Assembly (NCBI RefSeq): GCF_004352855.1
Contig: NZ_SJSC01000009.1
Coordinates: 1-64,000, forward strand
Origin: Marinomonas sp. KMM3893
Lineage (GTDB): Bacteria; Pseudomonadota; Gammaproteobacteria; Pseudomonadales; Marinomonadaceae
Reading direction: 5' to 3'
Length of the DNA: 64,000 bases
In this document: positions 1 to 9,971 of the stretch, piece after piece
Numbering within the stretch: the stretch's first letter is position 1
How the letters are laid out: every line of letters begins with the position of its first letter
Position numbers and translations under genes: made by a program
The notes under the pieces: model-generated
What the model was told of the DNA's origin: nothing
Databases searched by the model: none
Seen by the model: the letters and a program-made list of their open reading frames with translations, nothing else

Positions 1-12
1 TTTAAACAGAAT

Positions 13-191
13 TTCTTGTTCTTCCATTTGCTTGCGCCATTACTTTCTAAAGAGCCAAGCTCGACGCGTCAGCGGCTCTCTAAAGATACGGAAAAACAAG
101 AACCTCTACACTGATTGCGCAGGGTCAGACCCCTTAAAAAGTAGCACCGCGTTCAAACAACCACATCTCTTGATGTTTAAGGGTTCTGACC
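13..191. repeat. Nested inverted repeats (REP/RAYT-like)
   Basis: The gene-free left end (1-543) holds two inverted-repeat pairs. Pair A: positions 13-25 and 90-102 are complementary with one mismatch, and they enclose a second stem of AGAGCC (51-56) with GGCTCT (74-79). Pair B: 123-138 and 176-191 match at 15 of 16 positions, with arms related to GGTCAGACCCCTTAAA. From memory, GGGTCTGACC-type hairpins often sit beside REP-associated tyrosine transposases; that transposase would lie left of the window and is not seen here. A 72-codon open frame across this stretch looks accidental. Nothing recognisable is seen in 192-500 beyond presumed promoter sequence for rimK. Confidence 0.5.
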
Positions 192-543
192 AGTTGCAAC
201 CGTGTCGCTCACCAACACTAAGGCAGTGCAGTAGGGGGGTAGGTGATTGAGATAGCAGCACGTAGCTCTATTTTATATTAGCAGCCAATTTCTTCTGTAT
301 TTAGCAAGGCGAGTATTGCGTTATACGCTAAGCTTTAGGTTCATTGAAGGCTAATTCATTCGCTCGAAAGCGTTGCTATAGGCACTGAAAGAGGTGGTGG
401 GTTTGTGTTGTGAATATTTGTATCTTTCGAAAAATATTGCTTCCCTAGCATCAGCTTATTAACTATTCTCGCGCACGTGTTATAAGCCTATTTTTATAAG
501 AAGACTTTCGTTCAAAGCTTCTTTTTTTGTTCAAGGAACACCC

Positions 544-1449
544 ATGAAAATTGCTATTCTATCTCGTAATCCCAACCTTTATTCTACTCGACGTCTTGTT
601 GAGGCGGGTGAAAAACTCGGTCACGAGGTGGATGTGATCGATACCATGCACTGTTATATGGATATCTCCAGTAACAATCCATCGGTTCGCTATGACGGTA
701 AGCCTTTGCCTAAGTACGATGCCGTTATTCCTCGTATCGGCGCGTCGGTTACATTTTACGGTACCGCGGTCGTGCGCCAATTTGAGATGATGGGGACTTA
801 TAGTATCAATGAGTCTGTTGCCATTAGCCGTTCCCGCGACAAACTGCGCTCTTTGCAGCTAATGTCTCGTAAGGGCTTGGGTTTGCCGAAGACAGGCTTT
901 GCTCATCACCCAGATAAAATAGGTGACTTGCTTAAGAACGTTGGGGGTGCGCCAGTTGTGATTAAGCTTCTAGAAGGGACGCAGGGTATTGGTGTGGTAT
1001 TGGCAGAGTCGAATAAAACTGCGGAGTCGATTATTGAAGCTTTCATGGGGCTAAAGGCTAATATTTTGGTGCAAGAATACATCAAGGAAGCCGGTGGTGC
1101 CGATATTCGCTGTTTGGTTGTTGGTGGTAAGGTTATTGCCGCTATGAAGCGTCAGGGCGCTGAAGGCGAATTTCGATCAAACCTTCATCGTGGTGGCACT
1201 GCGTCTTTGGTAAAACTTTCCCCAGAAGAGCGTAGGACCGCTGTTGAGGCCGCTAAAGTGATGGGGTTGAATATGTGTGGCGTTGATATTCTTCGCTCTA
1301 ATGACGGCCCATTGATTATGGAGGTGAACTCGTCTCCAGGTCTTGAGGGCATAGAGTCAGCGACCAACAAAGATGTGGCGGCTATGATCATCAATCACAT
1401 TGAGAAGTCTGCAATTAGCGGCAATACTAAAACCAAAGGTAGAGGTTAA
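544..1449 (+). CDS. rimK: RimK-type alpha-L-glutamate ligase
   Basis: ATP-grasp ligase that adds glutamate residues to the C-terminus of ribosomal protein S6 in the family's best-known member; it acts in the cytosol. The 301-residue length is normal for RimK. The nucleotide-binding glycine-rich segment (LLEGTQGIG) is at about residues 142-150, and the C-terminal metal-binding segment MEVNSSPG is at about 259-266, with Glu260 and Asn262 as expected Mg ligands. The ATG follows a short AAGGAA-like ribosome site. The next gene starts on the last base of its stop codon (1449), so the two are translationally coupled. In related bacteria an aspartic-protease-like gene often precedes rimK, but none is seen here. 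The family is certain; S6 as substrate is inferred. Confidence 0.93.
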   Translation: MKIAILSRNPNLYSTRRLVEAGEKLGHEVDVIDTMHCYMDISSNNPSVRYDGKPLPKYDAVIPRIGASVTFYGTAVVRQFEMMGTYSINESVAISRSRDKLRSLQLMSRKGLGLPKTGFAHHPDKIGDLLKNVGGAPVVIKLLEGTQGIGVVLAESNKTAESIIEAFMGLKANILVQEYIKEAGGADIRCLVVGGKVIAAMKRQGAEGEFRSNLHRGGTASLVKLSPEERRTAVEAAKVMGLNMCGVDILRSNDGPLIMEVNSSPGLEGIESATNKDVAAMIINHIEKSAISGNTKTKGRG

Positions 1450-2477
1450 TGAACGACGCTATTTTAACCATCGACGGCATTTCTATTGCACCGGGTGAAA
1501 CCGCTAAAATTAAATTGCCGATCGTTAAACTATATACTGATACGAACATGTCGATGCCAGTGTTTGTAAAAAGAGGAAAGCGTTCTGGTCCAACGATCTT
1601 TATTAGCGCTGCGATTCATGGCGATGAATTAAATGGAATTGAAATCATTAGCCGATTAATTCAAAGTAAATATATGGATCGGATTAGAGGGACTTTTATT
1701 GCTGTTCCTGTGGTAAATGGTTATGGCGTATTAAATCAAAGTCGTTATTTGCCGGATAGACGAGATTTAAATCGCTCTTTTCCAGGATCAAAGCGAGGTT
1801 CTTTAGCCGGTAGAGTAGCCGATCGCTTTTTGAGTGAAATAGTATCAAAGGCGGATTACGGAATAGATTTACACACTGGAAGTTTGCATCGTAGTAATCT
1901 ACCTCAAATACGCGCGAATTTAGATGACCAAGAGACGTTGGATATCGCTACTGCGTTTGGTGTTCCTGTGATTTTAAACTCAAACCTTAGGGATGGCTCA
2001 TTAAGAGAATGCGCTAATGATGTTGGTGCTAAAGTCATTTTATATGAGGCAGGTGAAGCACTTAGGTTTGATGAGCTGTCGATACGAGCTGGCGTTAAAG
2101 GCACAGTTGGGGTCATGCGCCACCTGGGTATGTTGCCTAAAGCACGTAGTAAAAAATCTCTTTCTGAACCCAGAATTGCTCGTAGCAGCAGCTGGGTTAG
2201 AGCCACTGACAGTGGTTTTACGACTCATATCAAAGAGCTTGGTGATTTGGTTGAAAGCGGGGATCTTTTGGCTCAAATTAAAGACCCTTATGGGGAAGTA
2301 TTGGATGATGTTGTTTGCAAAAATGGCGGTATTATTATTGGTAAGCAAAACATCCCATTAGTACAGGAAGGCGATGCCATGTACCACATCGCACACTTCT
2401 CTTCACCGGATGAGGTCGCAGAGCATGTGGAAACAATGCAAGATGAGCTAATGGAAAATTATCGAGATCCGAATTGA
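1449..2477 (+). CDS. AstE/aspartoacylase-family zinc deacylase
   Basis: Succinylglutamate desuccinylase/aspartoacylase family member of 342 residues, a zinc carboxypeptidase-fold hydrolase. The metal-binding signature HGDE is at residues 57-60 (His57, Glu60 as ligands), and the third ligand is His142 in DLHTGS. These enzymes remove acyl groups from, or cleave, N-acylated amino acids. The gene overlaps rimK by one base and is certainly co-transcribed with it. Such a pairing is common in marine gammaproteobacteria and suggests action on glutamyl conjugates or on RimK products, which is inference. An AT-rich inverted repeat (2471-2503) covers the stop codon. It is not the arginine-catabolic AstE, because no other ast genes are nearby. 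Confidence 0.85.
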   Translation: MNDAILTIDGISIAPGETAKIKLPIVKLYTDTNMSMPVFVKRGKRSGPTIFISAAIHGDELNGIEIISRLIQSKYMDRIRGTFIAVPVVNGYGVLNQSRYLPDRRDLNRSFPGSKRGSLAGRVADRFLSEIVSKADYGIDLHTGSLHRSNLPQIRANLDDQETLDIATAFGVPVILNSNLRDGSLRECANDVGAKVILYEAGEALRFDELSIRAGVKGTVGVMRHLGMLPKARSKKSLSEPRIARSSSWVRATDSGFTTHIKELGDLVESGDLLAQIKDPYGEVLDDVVCKNGGIIIGKQNIPLVQEGDAMYHIAHFSSPDEVAEHVETMQDELMENYRDPN

Positions 2478-2503
2478 AATAATTCTTTTTATTATCTCAA
2501 TTC
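2471..2503 (+). terminator. AT-rich hairpin at the rimK operon end
   Basis: Arms 2471-2483 and 2491-2503 are complementary at 12 of 13 positions around a 7-base T-rich loop. The stem is AU-rich and has no terminal T-run, so it may protect the mRNA 3' end or terminate only weakly. Confidence 0.4.
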
Positions 2504-2606
2504 AAGGGGTAGTGTTATTAAACTCTAATGAATAAGGGAATATTTTAGTAATTCATCTGGATGCATCGTCTTTATCGTTGTTTTTGGTTATTATCCTGCG
2601 AAATTA

Positions 2607-3239
2607 ATGCAGCAGGCTTTTTTTATGTTTTTAGTGCGCGCTTTTATATATCTAATTTCCTTGGCTGGAGTGGGCTACCTCATTGGTCTAGAGGGATATA
2701 AGTTTAAAACATTGGCCGCTTATAGCGAGCATACCTTGACTGAGCATATGCAAGATGTGATGACGTTTTTAAGCTGTATGCTCTTTCTATACGCTTCTCG
2801 TATTGATCCTAAGCTAAAAATAGCAGGGACTTTATTGGCGGCCTTATTGGCGATGATGTTTGTTCGAGAGTCAGATGCTCTGTTAGATCGATATGTCTAT
2901 GACGGTGCTTGGCAAACGATTGTTTGTTTTATTTTAGTGTCCGTGTTCATCTTTCTGTGGGGCAAATTCTCTACAATTTACGCTTCTTTAAAGGCCTACT
3001 CGGAGACGGCGTGTTACGGAACTTGTTTGTCCGGTGTTGTTATTGTATTGGCTTTTTCGAGAATGATGGGGCGCAATTCATTCTGGACATCCGTAATGGG
3101 TGATCACTACATGCGAGTCGTGAAAGACATCGTTGAAGAAGGCACAGAAACGCTTGGTTATACTTTGATTCTGATTTCTGCGATTGAACTTGTTTTAATT
3201 TGTAGAAGAAATCGAGCACGAGCCCTTGCTGCTAAATAA
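2607..3239 (+). CDS. Hypothetical six-helix membrane protein
   Basis: I do not recognise this 210-residue protein. It is strongly hydrophobic, with about six predicted membrane helices (roughly residues 7-28, 48-64, 72-88, 100-120, 133-152 and 180-197) and a basic tail RRNRARALAAK that should be cytosolic. No motif for transport or catalysis is apparent. It stands alone, 129 bases after the deacylase gene, and ends at a good rho-independent terminator, so it is probably its own transcription unit. The start chosen is the ATG at 2607; the ribosome site is poor, and the ATG at 2625 is an alternative. Confidence 0.7.
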   Translation: MQQAFFMFLVRAFIYLISLAGVGYLIGLEGYKFKTLAAYSEHTLTEHMQDVMTFLSCMLFLYASRIDPKLKIAGTLLAALLAMMFVRESDALLDRYVYDGAWQTIVCFILVSVFIFLWGKFSTIYASLKAYSETACYGTCLSGVVIVLAFSRMMGRNSFWTSVMGDHYMRVVKDIVEEGTETLGYTLILISAIELVLICRRNRARALAAK

Positions 3240-3286
3240 ATGTCTGTGGGCTTGTGTTATAGACTGACAATTTAAACGTTATTAAT

Positions 3287-3318
3287 AACGCCTGATGATA
3301 TTCATCAGGCGTTTTTTT
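3287..3318 (+). terminator. Rho-independent terminator
   Basis: The stem AACGCCTGATGA / TCATCAGGCGTT is followed by a T-run. It lies 48 bases after the hypothetical membrane protein gene. Confidence 0.85.
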
Positions 3319-3508
3319 GTTTAAGCGACGGCTAATATACGATTCTGCATTCGAACTTCTTTTTGTGGGAGTGTCTCACACGGATTAATATGAGTAGTGC
3401 TTGGTTAGAGTATATAAAGAGGGGCAGTGTTGTCGTCTTATTAGGCCACGAAGGTTCTGTTATTTTATATAGGCAACAAAGTAACGGCCTAAGGTTCGCT
3501 TTTAGGTT

Positions 3509-3534
3509 AAAAAAAAGCCCTGCAAAGCAGGGCT
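3509..3534 (-). terminator. Terminator of ppsA (minus strand)
   Basis: The stem AGCCCTGC / GCAGGGCT has a 3-base loop. Read on the minus strand it is followed by a run of T, placed just after the ppsA stop codon. Confidence 0.85.
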
Positions 3535-3577
3535 ATAAAACTAGAGAGTGACGTTACAATAACGTTACTTGCCGTGA

Positions 3578-5974
3578 CTAAACGGCATTCTGACTCAATG
3601 CAGTATTCTCTAATACTTCATTAAGATGCAGCCAGGTTTCAATGACGGTATCAGGATTAAGGGAAACGCTCTCAATCCCTTGCTCAACAAGCCAGTCAGC
3701 AAAATCCGCATGGTCTGATGGGCCTTGGCCACAAATCCCTACGTATTTGCCTTTTTCTCGACAAGCGGATATCGCCATTTTTAGCAGTTTTTTCACTGCT
3801 GGATTTCGTTCATCAAATTTATCCGCGATGAGACCAGAATCTCGGTCTAGACCCAATGTCAGCTGGGTTAAATCGTTGGAGCCAATTGAGAAACCATCGA
3901 AGAATTCCAAGAACTCATCGGCCAATAAGGCATTAGAAGGTAGTTCACACATCATAATGACTTTAAGGCCATTCTTACCGCGCTCTAGGCCTTGTTCTGC
4001 GAGTAACTCTGTTACCTGCTGAGCTTCTTCTAGGGTACGAACAAAAGGAATCATAATTTGTACGTTGGTTAATCCCATATCGTTACGTACTCGACGGATT
4101 GCTTCACATTCCAAAGCAAAACAGTCGCGGAATGAGTCGTCAATGTAGCGCGCTGCGCCACGGAACCCAAGCATTGGATTTTCTTCATCTGGTTCGAATA
4201 AAGGGCCACCAACTAAATTGTGGTATTCGTTAGATTTAAAGTCCGACAGACGAACAATGACTGGTTTTTGAGAGAAAGAGCAGGCAAGAGTCGCCACCCC
4301 TTCAACCAGTTTATCAACGTAAAATTCAACTGGACCTTGGTAGCCTGCAATGCGGTGATCAATCTCTTCTTTTATCGATGCCGTCATGTCTGCGTAATTC
4401 AACAAGGCTTTCGGGTGAATACCAATCATGCGGTTAATGATGAACTCTAAGCGAGCTAAGCCAATGCCTGCATTAGGCAGCATCGCGAAGTCGAAGGCGC
4501 GGTTAGGGTTACCAACATTCATCATTACTTTTACAGGAAGGTCTGGCATGTTGCCGACTTCAGATGTGATAACTTCAAAGTTCAGTTCGTCTTGGTAGAC
4601 AAATCCCATGTCACCTTGTGCACACGATACGGTGACTTTCTGGCCATCTTTAAGTACGTCTGTCGCATCACCACAGCCAACCACAGCAGGAATGCCTAAT
4701 TCACGCGCAATGATAGCGGCGTGGCAAGTACGACCACCACGATTGGTGACAATCGCAGAGGCTCGTTTCATGATAGGCTCCCAATCTGGGTCAGTAATGT
4801 CCGTGACTAATATATCGCCAGGTTGGATACGATCCATTTCAGTAATAGAAGAGAGTACTTTGACTTCGCCACTGCCAATTTTATGGCCGATAGCACGTCC
4901 AGTGATCAGCACAGGAGAGGTTTCTTTCAGTGAGAAACGTTCCATACTTTGAGCATTTGCTTGACTGCGTACGGTTTCTGGTCGTGCTTGTACAATGTAG
5001 ATTTTTCCATCGATGCCGTCTTTTGCCCACTCGATGTCCATTGGGCGCTCGTAATGTTGCTCAATGATGCATGCTTGACGAGCCAGGTCTTCGATTTCTT
5101 CGTTGCTTAATGCGAAGCGGTTTTGATCGTCTAGGGCAACAGGCACGATATTGACGAATTCATCACTGCCGGCTTCGGCGTATTCCATTTTTTGGGCTTT
5201 AGAGCCTAATGACTTACGTACCACGGCTGGTCGCTTAGCCGCCAGTGTGGATTTGTGAACATAGTATTCATCAGGGTTTACTGTGCCTTGGACCACCATT
5301 TCGCCCAGACCGTATGCCGCGGTAATAAAGACAACTTCATCGAAGCCAGATTCTGTGTCTAACGTGAATAACACCCCAGAGGCGCCTATATCACTGCGTA
5401 CCATTTTTTGAATGCCGGCAGACAAGGCCACGCCTTTATGTTCAAACCCTTGGTGTACTCGGTAGGAGATGGCTCGGTCGTTATATAAAGAAGCAAACAC
5501 GCGTTTAATAGAGGCTTTAATATCTGCTAAGCCTTTCACGTTCAGGTAAGTTTCTTGTTGTCCTGCAAAAGAGGCGTCAGGTAGGTCTTCAGCCGTTGCA
5601 GAAGAGCGCACTGCGAAAGAGGTATCGTCAGCATTGTCGTCACACAATACTTTAAATGCCTGTTCGATTTCAGCGTCAAACTCTGCTGAGAAAGGTGTTT
5701 CCTCTACCCATTGGCGGATTTTCACACCCGCTTCTGCTAGAGCATGAACGTCATCAATGTCTAGGCTGTCTAGTATTTGGTGAATCTTAGCGTCTAATCC
5801 ACTTTCTTCTAGAAAGCTTTGGTAAGCATAAGATGTGGTGGCAAAGCCGTTTGGCACTTGAATGCCAAGGTCTGTCAAATTAGAGATCATTTCTCCTAAT
5901 GAGGCGTTTTTACCGCCGACATCAGCGACGTCTTCCAAGCGAAGATCTTTGAACCACTTAATAAAATTGCTCAC
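3578..5974 (-). CDS. ppsA: Phosphoenolpyruvate synthase
   Basis: Converts pyruvate, ATP and water into phosphoenolpyruvate, AMP and phosphate, the entry step to gluconeogenesis from three-carbon acids. The 798-residue length matches the family (about 790). Domain order is normal: N-terminal ATP-binding domain (about 1-340), the swivelling phosphohistidine domain with catalytic His418 in [11 protein letters not shown], and the C-terminal PEP/pyruvate barrel (about 470-780) with SIGSNDLTQ and a CGQGPSDH segment. It is transcribed away from ppsR, its own regulator. It fits with lldD and the acetate-type symporter elsewhere in the window, which would feed pyruvate and acetate carbon. Confidence 0.97.
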   Translation of the reverse strand: MSNFIKWFKDLRLEDVADVGGKNASLGEMISNLTDLGIQVPNGFATTSYAYQSFLEESGLDAKIHQILDSLDIDDVHALAEAGVKIRQWVEETPFSAEFDAEIEQAFKVLCDDNADDTSFAVRSSATAEDLPDASFAGQQETYLNVKGLADIKASIKRVFASLYNDRAISYRVHQGFEHKGVALSAGIQKMVRSDIGASGVLFTLDTESGFDEVVFITAAYGLGEMVVQGTVNPDEYYVHKSTLAAKRPAVVRKSLGSKAQKMEYAEAGSDEFVNIVPVALDDQNRFALSNEEIEDLARQACIIEQHYERPMDIEWAKDGIDGKIYIVQARPETVRSQANAQSMERFSLKETSPVLITGRAIGHKIGSGEVKVLSSITEMDRIQPGDILVTDITDPDWEPIMKRASAIVTNRGGRTCHAAIIARELGIPAVVGCGDATDVLKDGQKVTVSCAQGDMGFVYQDELNFEVITSEVGNMPDLPVKVMMNVGNPNRAFDFAMLPNAGIGLARLEFIINRMIGIHPKALLNYADMTASIKEEIDHRIAGYQGPVEFYVDKLVEGVATLACSFSQKPVIVRLSDFKSNEYHNLVGGPLFEPDEENPMLGFRGAARYIDDSFRDCFALECEAIRRVRNDMGLTNVQIMIPFVRTLEEAQQVTELLAEQGLERGKNGLKVIMMCELPSNALLADEFLEFFDGFSIGSNDLTQLTLGLDRDSGLIADKFDERNPAVKKLLKMAISACREKGKYVGICGQGPSDHADFADWLVEQGIESVSLNPDTVIETWLHLNEVLENTALSQNAV

Positions 5975-6035
5975 ACGGGACTCCCAAATAGTTACCTGAT
6001 GTTCTTCTTTGTTATAACGACTTCTGGACTTAAGT

Positions 6036-6051
6036 AAGTCTGCGAAGACTT
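6036..6051. promoter_or_regulatory. Small palindrome in the ppsA-ppsR divergent region
   Basis: AAGTCT (6036-6041) and AGACTT (6046-6051) form a 6-base hairpin or operator-like dyad, 62 bases upstream of the ppsA start. Function is unknown; an activator or repressor site is one possibility. Confidence 0.25.
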
Positions 6052-6177
6052 GTCAAAGCAGTGTGTCTGGGGTCATTGTATGTAGCGCAGGGACATGGAA
6101 TAAAATCGATTATTCGATGTAGTTTTATTTCAATTGAAAAATTAAATGTTGTTACATAACAACAAAATGAGAAAAAA

Positions 6178-6984
6178 ATGATGAAAGTGTATTTTGTTTC
6201 AGATGGTACAGCGATCACGGCTGAGGTATTTGGTTCCGCTATGTTGTCATTTTTTGATGTGGCGGTTGAAACCCAAAGCGTGCCGTTTTTAACGACAATG
6301 GATCAGGCAAATGGGTTAAAACAACAGATTAATTTAGATGTGAAATCAGGTGAGCCTCCGTTGGTTTTCTACACCATCTCGGACATTGCGATTCGCGATG
6401 TGATTCAGTCATGCGATTGCCATTGCTATAACCTATTTGGAGATCTCTTGTTACCCATTGAAAAGGCTTTAGGTGTGCCAGCGCAACCAACGGCTCAAAA
6501 GGCACATGGTATGAAAGAGGGGGTCTATGATGGACGAATAGACGCCATTAACTATGCATTGGCGAATGATGATGGCGTATCTATCAAAAATTTCGATCAG
6601 GCAGATATCATTCTATTGGGGGTTTCACGGTCCGGTAAAACGCCGACCAGTTTGTATTTAGCCATGCAATACGGCATTAAGGCAGCAAATTACCCGATTA
6701 CAGAAGATGACTTTGCTTCCCCAGGCTTACCTAAAGCGCTAAAAGCACATAAGAAAAAACTCTTCGGTTTGACCATTGATCCTGATAGGTTACACGAGAT
6801 TCGCACGGGGAGAATGGCGGCCAGCAAGTACGCCTCGCCTCGACAATGCCGCTACGAGTTAGAGGAAGTGGAGTCATTATATCGCCAAGAGCGGATTCCT
6901 TTTTTGAATTCCACAAAACTCTCTGTGGAAGAAATTTCCACCAAAGTGATGGCTGAGATGCATTTGGTTCGTCATAGACAGTAG
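6178..6984 (+). CDS. ppsR: PEP synthase kinase/pyrophosphorylase PpsR
   Basis: Bifunctional DUF299 enzyme that inactivates PEP synthase by ADP-dependent phosphorylation of a threonine next to the catalytic histidine and reactivates it by phosphate-dependent removal. The 268 residues fit the family. The P-loop-like GVSRSGKT is at residues 148-155, and the family motif SDGTAITAE is at the N-terminus. It is divergent from ppsA with about 200 bases between, the usual arrangement. Two adjacent ATG codons (6178 and 6181) are both possible starts, and the ribosome site is weak and A-rich. Confidence 0.95.
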   Translation: MMKVYFVSDGTAITAEVFGSAMLSFFDVAVETQSVPFLTTMDQANGLKQQINLDVKSGEPPLVFYTISDIAIRDVIQSCDCHCYNLFGDLLLPIEKALGVPAQPTAQKAHGMKEGVYDGRIDAINYALANDDGVSIKNFDQADIILLGVSRSGKTPTSLYLAMQYGIKAANYPITEDDFASPGLPKALKAHKKKLFGLTIDPDRLHEIRTGRMAASKYASPRQCRYELEEVESLYRQERIPFLNSTKLSVEEISTKVMAEMHLVRHRQ

Positions 6985-7368
6985 ATTTTCAAAGAAAACC
7001 TATCGAATTATTTGATGTGTTTGCTGTTTCTGCTGGAAATATGATCAAAAAGTTATAAAAAAAACGAAAATCAGTCAAAAAAGTTTCATGTTCATTTGCT
7101 ATAAGCGGTCTGTGGGAGCTTCTATCCTCTGTTTTGTTGTGGAATTACAAAAGACAGCAGCGTGGTGAAGGCTTGTTTGTATGACGGGTCGCTTTCAGCT
7201 AAAGAGTATTGAGTGATAATGCTCTATAATGACAACAAATTAGACCCGTCAGCGTTTTGCTTCATACAAATAGGGCGAGACGTCGAAAATGTTCTGAACA
7301 ATAAGCTGTTAAAGCTCGACCATTTCTACAGAGTGCAGCTTATTGCATCATCCAAGGATAAATATACA
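6985..7368. other. Leader region before rnr with an inverted repeat
   Basis: No gene is seen between ppsR and the likely rnr start. The perfect 9-base dyad TGACGGGTC (7182-7190) / GACCCGTCA (7243-7251) could form a leader stem. The second arm lies inside the upstream part of the rnr frame, which supports reading that part as untranslated leader. Confidence 0.4.
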
Positions 7369-9939
7369 TTGAGTAATAAAAATATAAACGATCCCCATAA
7401 ACAACGAGAAGCTTCTAAGTACGATAATCCCGTACCAAGCCGTGAATTCATATTGGAGTTCCTTGCGTCTAAGAATGTTAGCTTAGGCCATTTAGCGCTA
7501 TGCAAAGAGTTCGCTTTGACTGGCGAAGATGAAATAGAAGCGTTACGACGCCGTTTGATCGCCATGTGCCGTGATCATCAACTAACGAGCAACCAAGAAG
7601 AACAATACACCCCTATTTTAGAAAGTGACCTGATTGAAGGTTTTGTCCAAGGCAATAAAGAAGGCCATGGCTTTTTGTTGCGCCAAAGTGACGACGATAT
7701 CTTCCTCTCTGCGCGTCAAATGCAAAATGTTATGGATGGCGATAAAGTGAAAGCTCGCCTATCTGGACGCAGTGTGAAAGGCCGTTTAGACGGAGTAGTG
7801 GTAGAGGTTATTGAGCGTAAGCACAGCCAGTTAGTTGGTCGTTATTACGAAGAAAGCCGCACTTCTTTTGTGACACCTGAAAATCCACGTATTTCTCAAG
7901 ACATCTTGATTAGCAAAGATTCCGCATTAACACCGACTCATGGTCAATACGTATTAACAGAAATTGTTTCGTATGCCGAGCGCGGCAAGCCAGCAAGAGG
8001 GGTTATTAAGAAAATTCTTGGTGACTTCATGGCGCCAGGTCTTGAGATTGATGTGGCTATTCATCGCTATGAAATCCCCAACGAATGGCCGAAAGCGGTT
8101 GAAAAACAAGTTCAAAACTTCACCTCCGAAGTCGCTGAAGAAGACAAGCAATATCGTGTGGATTTACGTGATACGCCGTTTGTAACTATTGATGGTGAAG
8201 ACGCGCGCGACTTTGACGACGCTGTCTATTGTGAAAAAACCGCGGGCGGCTGGAAGTTATTTGTCGCCATTGCAGATGTGTCCCATTATGTGAAAAAAGA
8301 CACGGCGCTTGATGAAGAAGCCATTGTTCGTGGTAACTCAGTGTATTTCCCAGGGCGCGTTGTGCCTATGCTGCCAGAAGTATTATCGAACGGATTGTGT
8401 TCATTAAACCCAGACGTTGACCGTTTGGCGATGGTGGCAGAAGTGTCTCTTACCAGCAAAGGTAAAATGAGAGGCTTTAAGTTTTATGAAGGCTTGATTC
8501 GATCTCACGCTCGCCTTACTTATACCAAGGTCGCGAAGATGATTGCGCCAGAGCCGGAAGAAGATGGCTTGGCATTGCGTGACCGTTATGCGCCGATCGT
8601 GTCGCATATTGATGCGCTAAATGGTCTTTACCATGTATTAAAAGACGCTCGTGATGAACGTGGTGCGATGGAATTTGATACCGTCGAAACGCGTATGGTA
8701 TTTGATCAACATTCTAAGATCGATCAAATTGTTCCAGTAGAGCGCAACGATGCGCACAAATTGATTGAAGAATGCATGTTGTGCGCCAACGTGGCGGCAG
8801 CAGAATTATTGATTAAGGCGGATTTACCTGCCTTATTCCGTGTCCACGAAGGGCCAAAAGAAGATCGCTTATTAACGCTGCGTTCTTACCTTGGTTTGCT
8901 AGGTCTTGAACTGACCGGCGGATTGAAACCAACACCAAGTGATTACGCGGTGTTAGCAGAACAGATTAAAGACCGTGCCGACGCGCGTAGCATACAAGTG
9001 ATGTTGTTGCGTTCTATGTCTCAAGCTGTGTACCAAGCGGATAATCTTGGTCACTTTGGCTTGAACTACGAAGCTTATACACACTTTACTTCGCCGATTC
9101 GTCGTTACCCAGATTTGTTAGTGCATCGTGCGATTCGTTATTTGATTCGAGGTGAAGGTCGTCCCGTGGTGCGTCAGGCGCACCGAGTGACCGGTAGCCC
9201 AACCTTGAAAGAGCGTAAAATTTACGGCTACGATCAAGCCGACATGGATGCTTTAGGGGATTCTTGTTCGATTACAGAACGTCGAGCAGATGAAGCGACT
9301 CGCGACGTAGAAGCTTGGTTGAAATGTCAGTACGTAGAGCAACATTTAGGCGAACCGTTCGATGGTGTTGTGACCGCAGTAACCTCGTTCGGCTTGTTTG
9401 TTGAGCTACAAGGGTTGTTCGTGGATGGTTTGATCCATATTTCTGGATTGGGACAAGATTATTTTGTTCATGATCTAGAGCATCAAGCGATTATTGGTGA
9501 AAGAAGTGGTCGAGTCTTCCGCTTGGGCGATCGCCTAAAAGTGAAAGTGGCCAATGTGAACTTGGAACAGCGCAAAATTGACTTGAGCTTGGATGAGACA
9601 CAATCGCGTCCGCGTAAAAAAGTAGTGCGTAGTGAAACCAGTGAGCTTGAAATGCAATTGGCGCAACTGCCTCCTATTGAGTTGGGCGGCCGTGTGAAAC
9701 CTAAAAAAGCAGCACCAAGTGCCACTCAAGGTGACAAAGTAGAAAAAGCCGGTAAAGACGCGAAAGAGGGAGAAAAACCTAAGGCAAAAAAACGCCGTGG
9801 GCCTTCTAAAGGCAAGATCATTCGTCAAAAGAAAAGCGCTCAAAGTGCGGCGAAAGCCAAACCGGCTTCTGCAGCTAAAAAAGCGAAGAAGCCCAAAAAA
9901 GCGAAAAAAAATAACGCTAAGCCTCGCGCTCGCGATTAA
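7369..9939 (+). CDS. rnr: Ribonuclease R
   Basis: Processive 3'-5' exoribonuclease that degrades structured RNA. Numbered from the TTG at 7369 it has 856 residues: N-terminal helix and cold-shock domains (about 20-250), RNB catalytic domain with DGEDARDFDD at 275-284 carrying the Mg-binding aspartates, an S1 domain (about 660-745), and a long Lys/Ala-rich tail. The frame is open back to an ATG at 7213, but family proteins begin close to DPHxQREAxKYDNPxPSREF. That point coincides with TTG 7369, which has AAGGA ten bases upstream, so I prefer it. rlmB follows after 32 bases, a conserved pairing. Confidence 0.93.
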   Translation: MSNKNINDPHKQREASKYDNPVPSREFILEFLASKNVSLGHLALCKEFALTGEDEIEALRRRLIAMCRDHQLTSNQEEQYTPILESDLIEGFVQGNKEGHGFLLRQSDDDIFLSARQMQNVMDGDKVKARLSGRSVKGRLDGVVVEVIERKHSQLVGRYYEESRTSFVTPENPRISQDILISKDSALTPTHGQYVLTEIVSYAERGKPARGVIKKILGDFMAPGLEIDVAIHRYEIPNEWPKAVEKQVQNFTSEVAEEDKQYRVDLRDTPFVTIDGEDARDFDDAVYCEKTAGGWKLFVAIADVSHYVKKDTALDEEAIVRGNSVYFPGRVVPMLPEVLSNGLCSLNPDVDRLAMVAEVSLTSKGKMRGFKFYEGLIRSHARLTYTKVAKMIAPEPEEDGLALRDRYAPIVSHIDALNGLYHVLKDARDERGAMEFDTVETRMVFDQHSKIDQIVPVERNDAHKLIEECMLCANVAAAELLIKADLPALFRVHEGPKEDRLLTLRSYLGLLGLELTGGLKPTPSDYAVLAEQIKDRADARSIQVMLLRSMSQAVYQADNLGHFGLNYEAYTHFTSPIRRYPDLLVHRAIRYLIRGEGRPVVRQAHRVTGSPTLKERKIYGYDQADMDALGDSCSITERRADEATRDVEAWLKCQYVEQHLGEPFDGVVTAVTSFGLFVELQGLFVDGLIHISGLGQDYFVHDLEHQAIIGERSGRVFRLGDRLKVKVANVNLEQRKIDLSLDETQSRPRKKVVRSETSELEMQLAQLPPIELGGRVKPKKAAPSATQGDKVEKAGKDAKEGEKPKAKKRRGPSKGKIIRQKKSAQSAAKAKPASAAKKAKKPKKAKKNNAKPRARD

Positions 9940-9971
9940 TTGATTTATCCGATTAGAGTAAAAACGTCATA

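Noticed and set aside
32-250. 72-codon open frame at the left end
   Set aside because: It spans the inverted repeats, has no ribosome site and resembles no protein.
3363-3551. 62-codon plus-strand frame
   Set aside because: It runs through the ppsA terminator hairpin and has no ribosome site.
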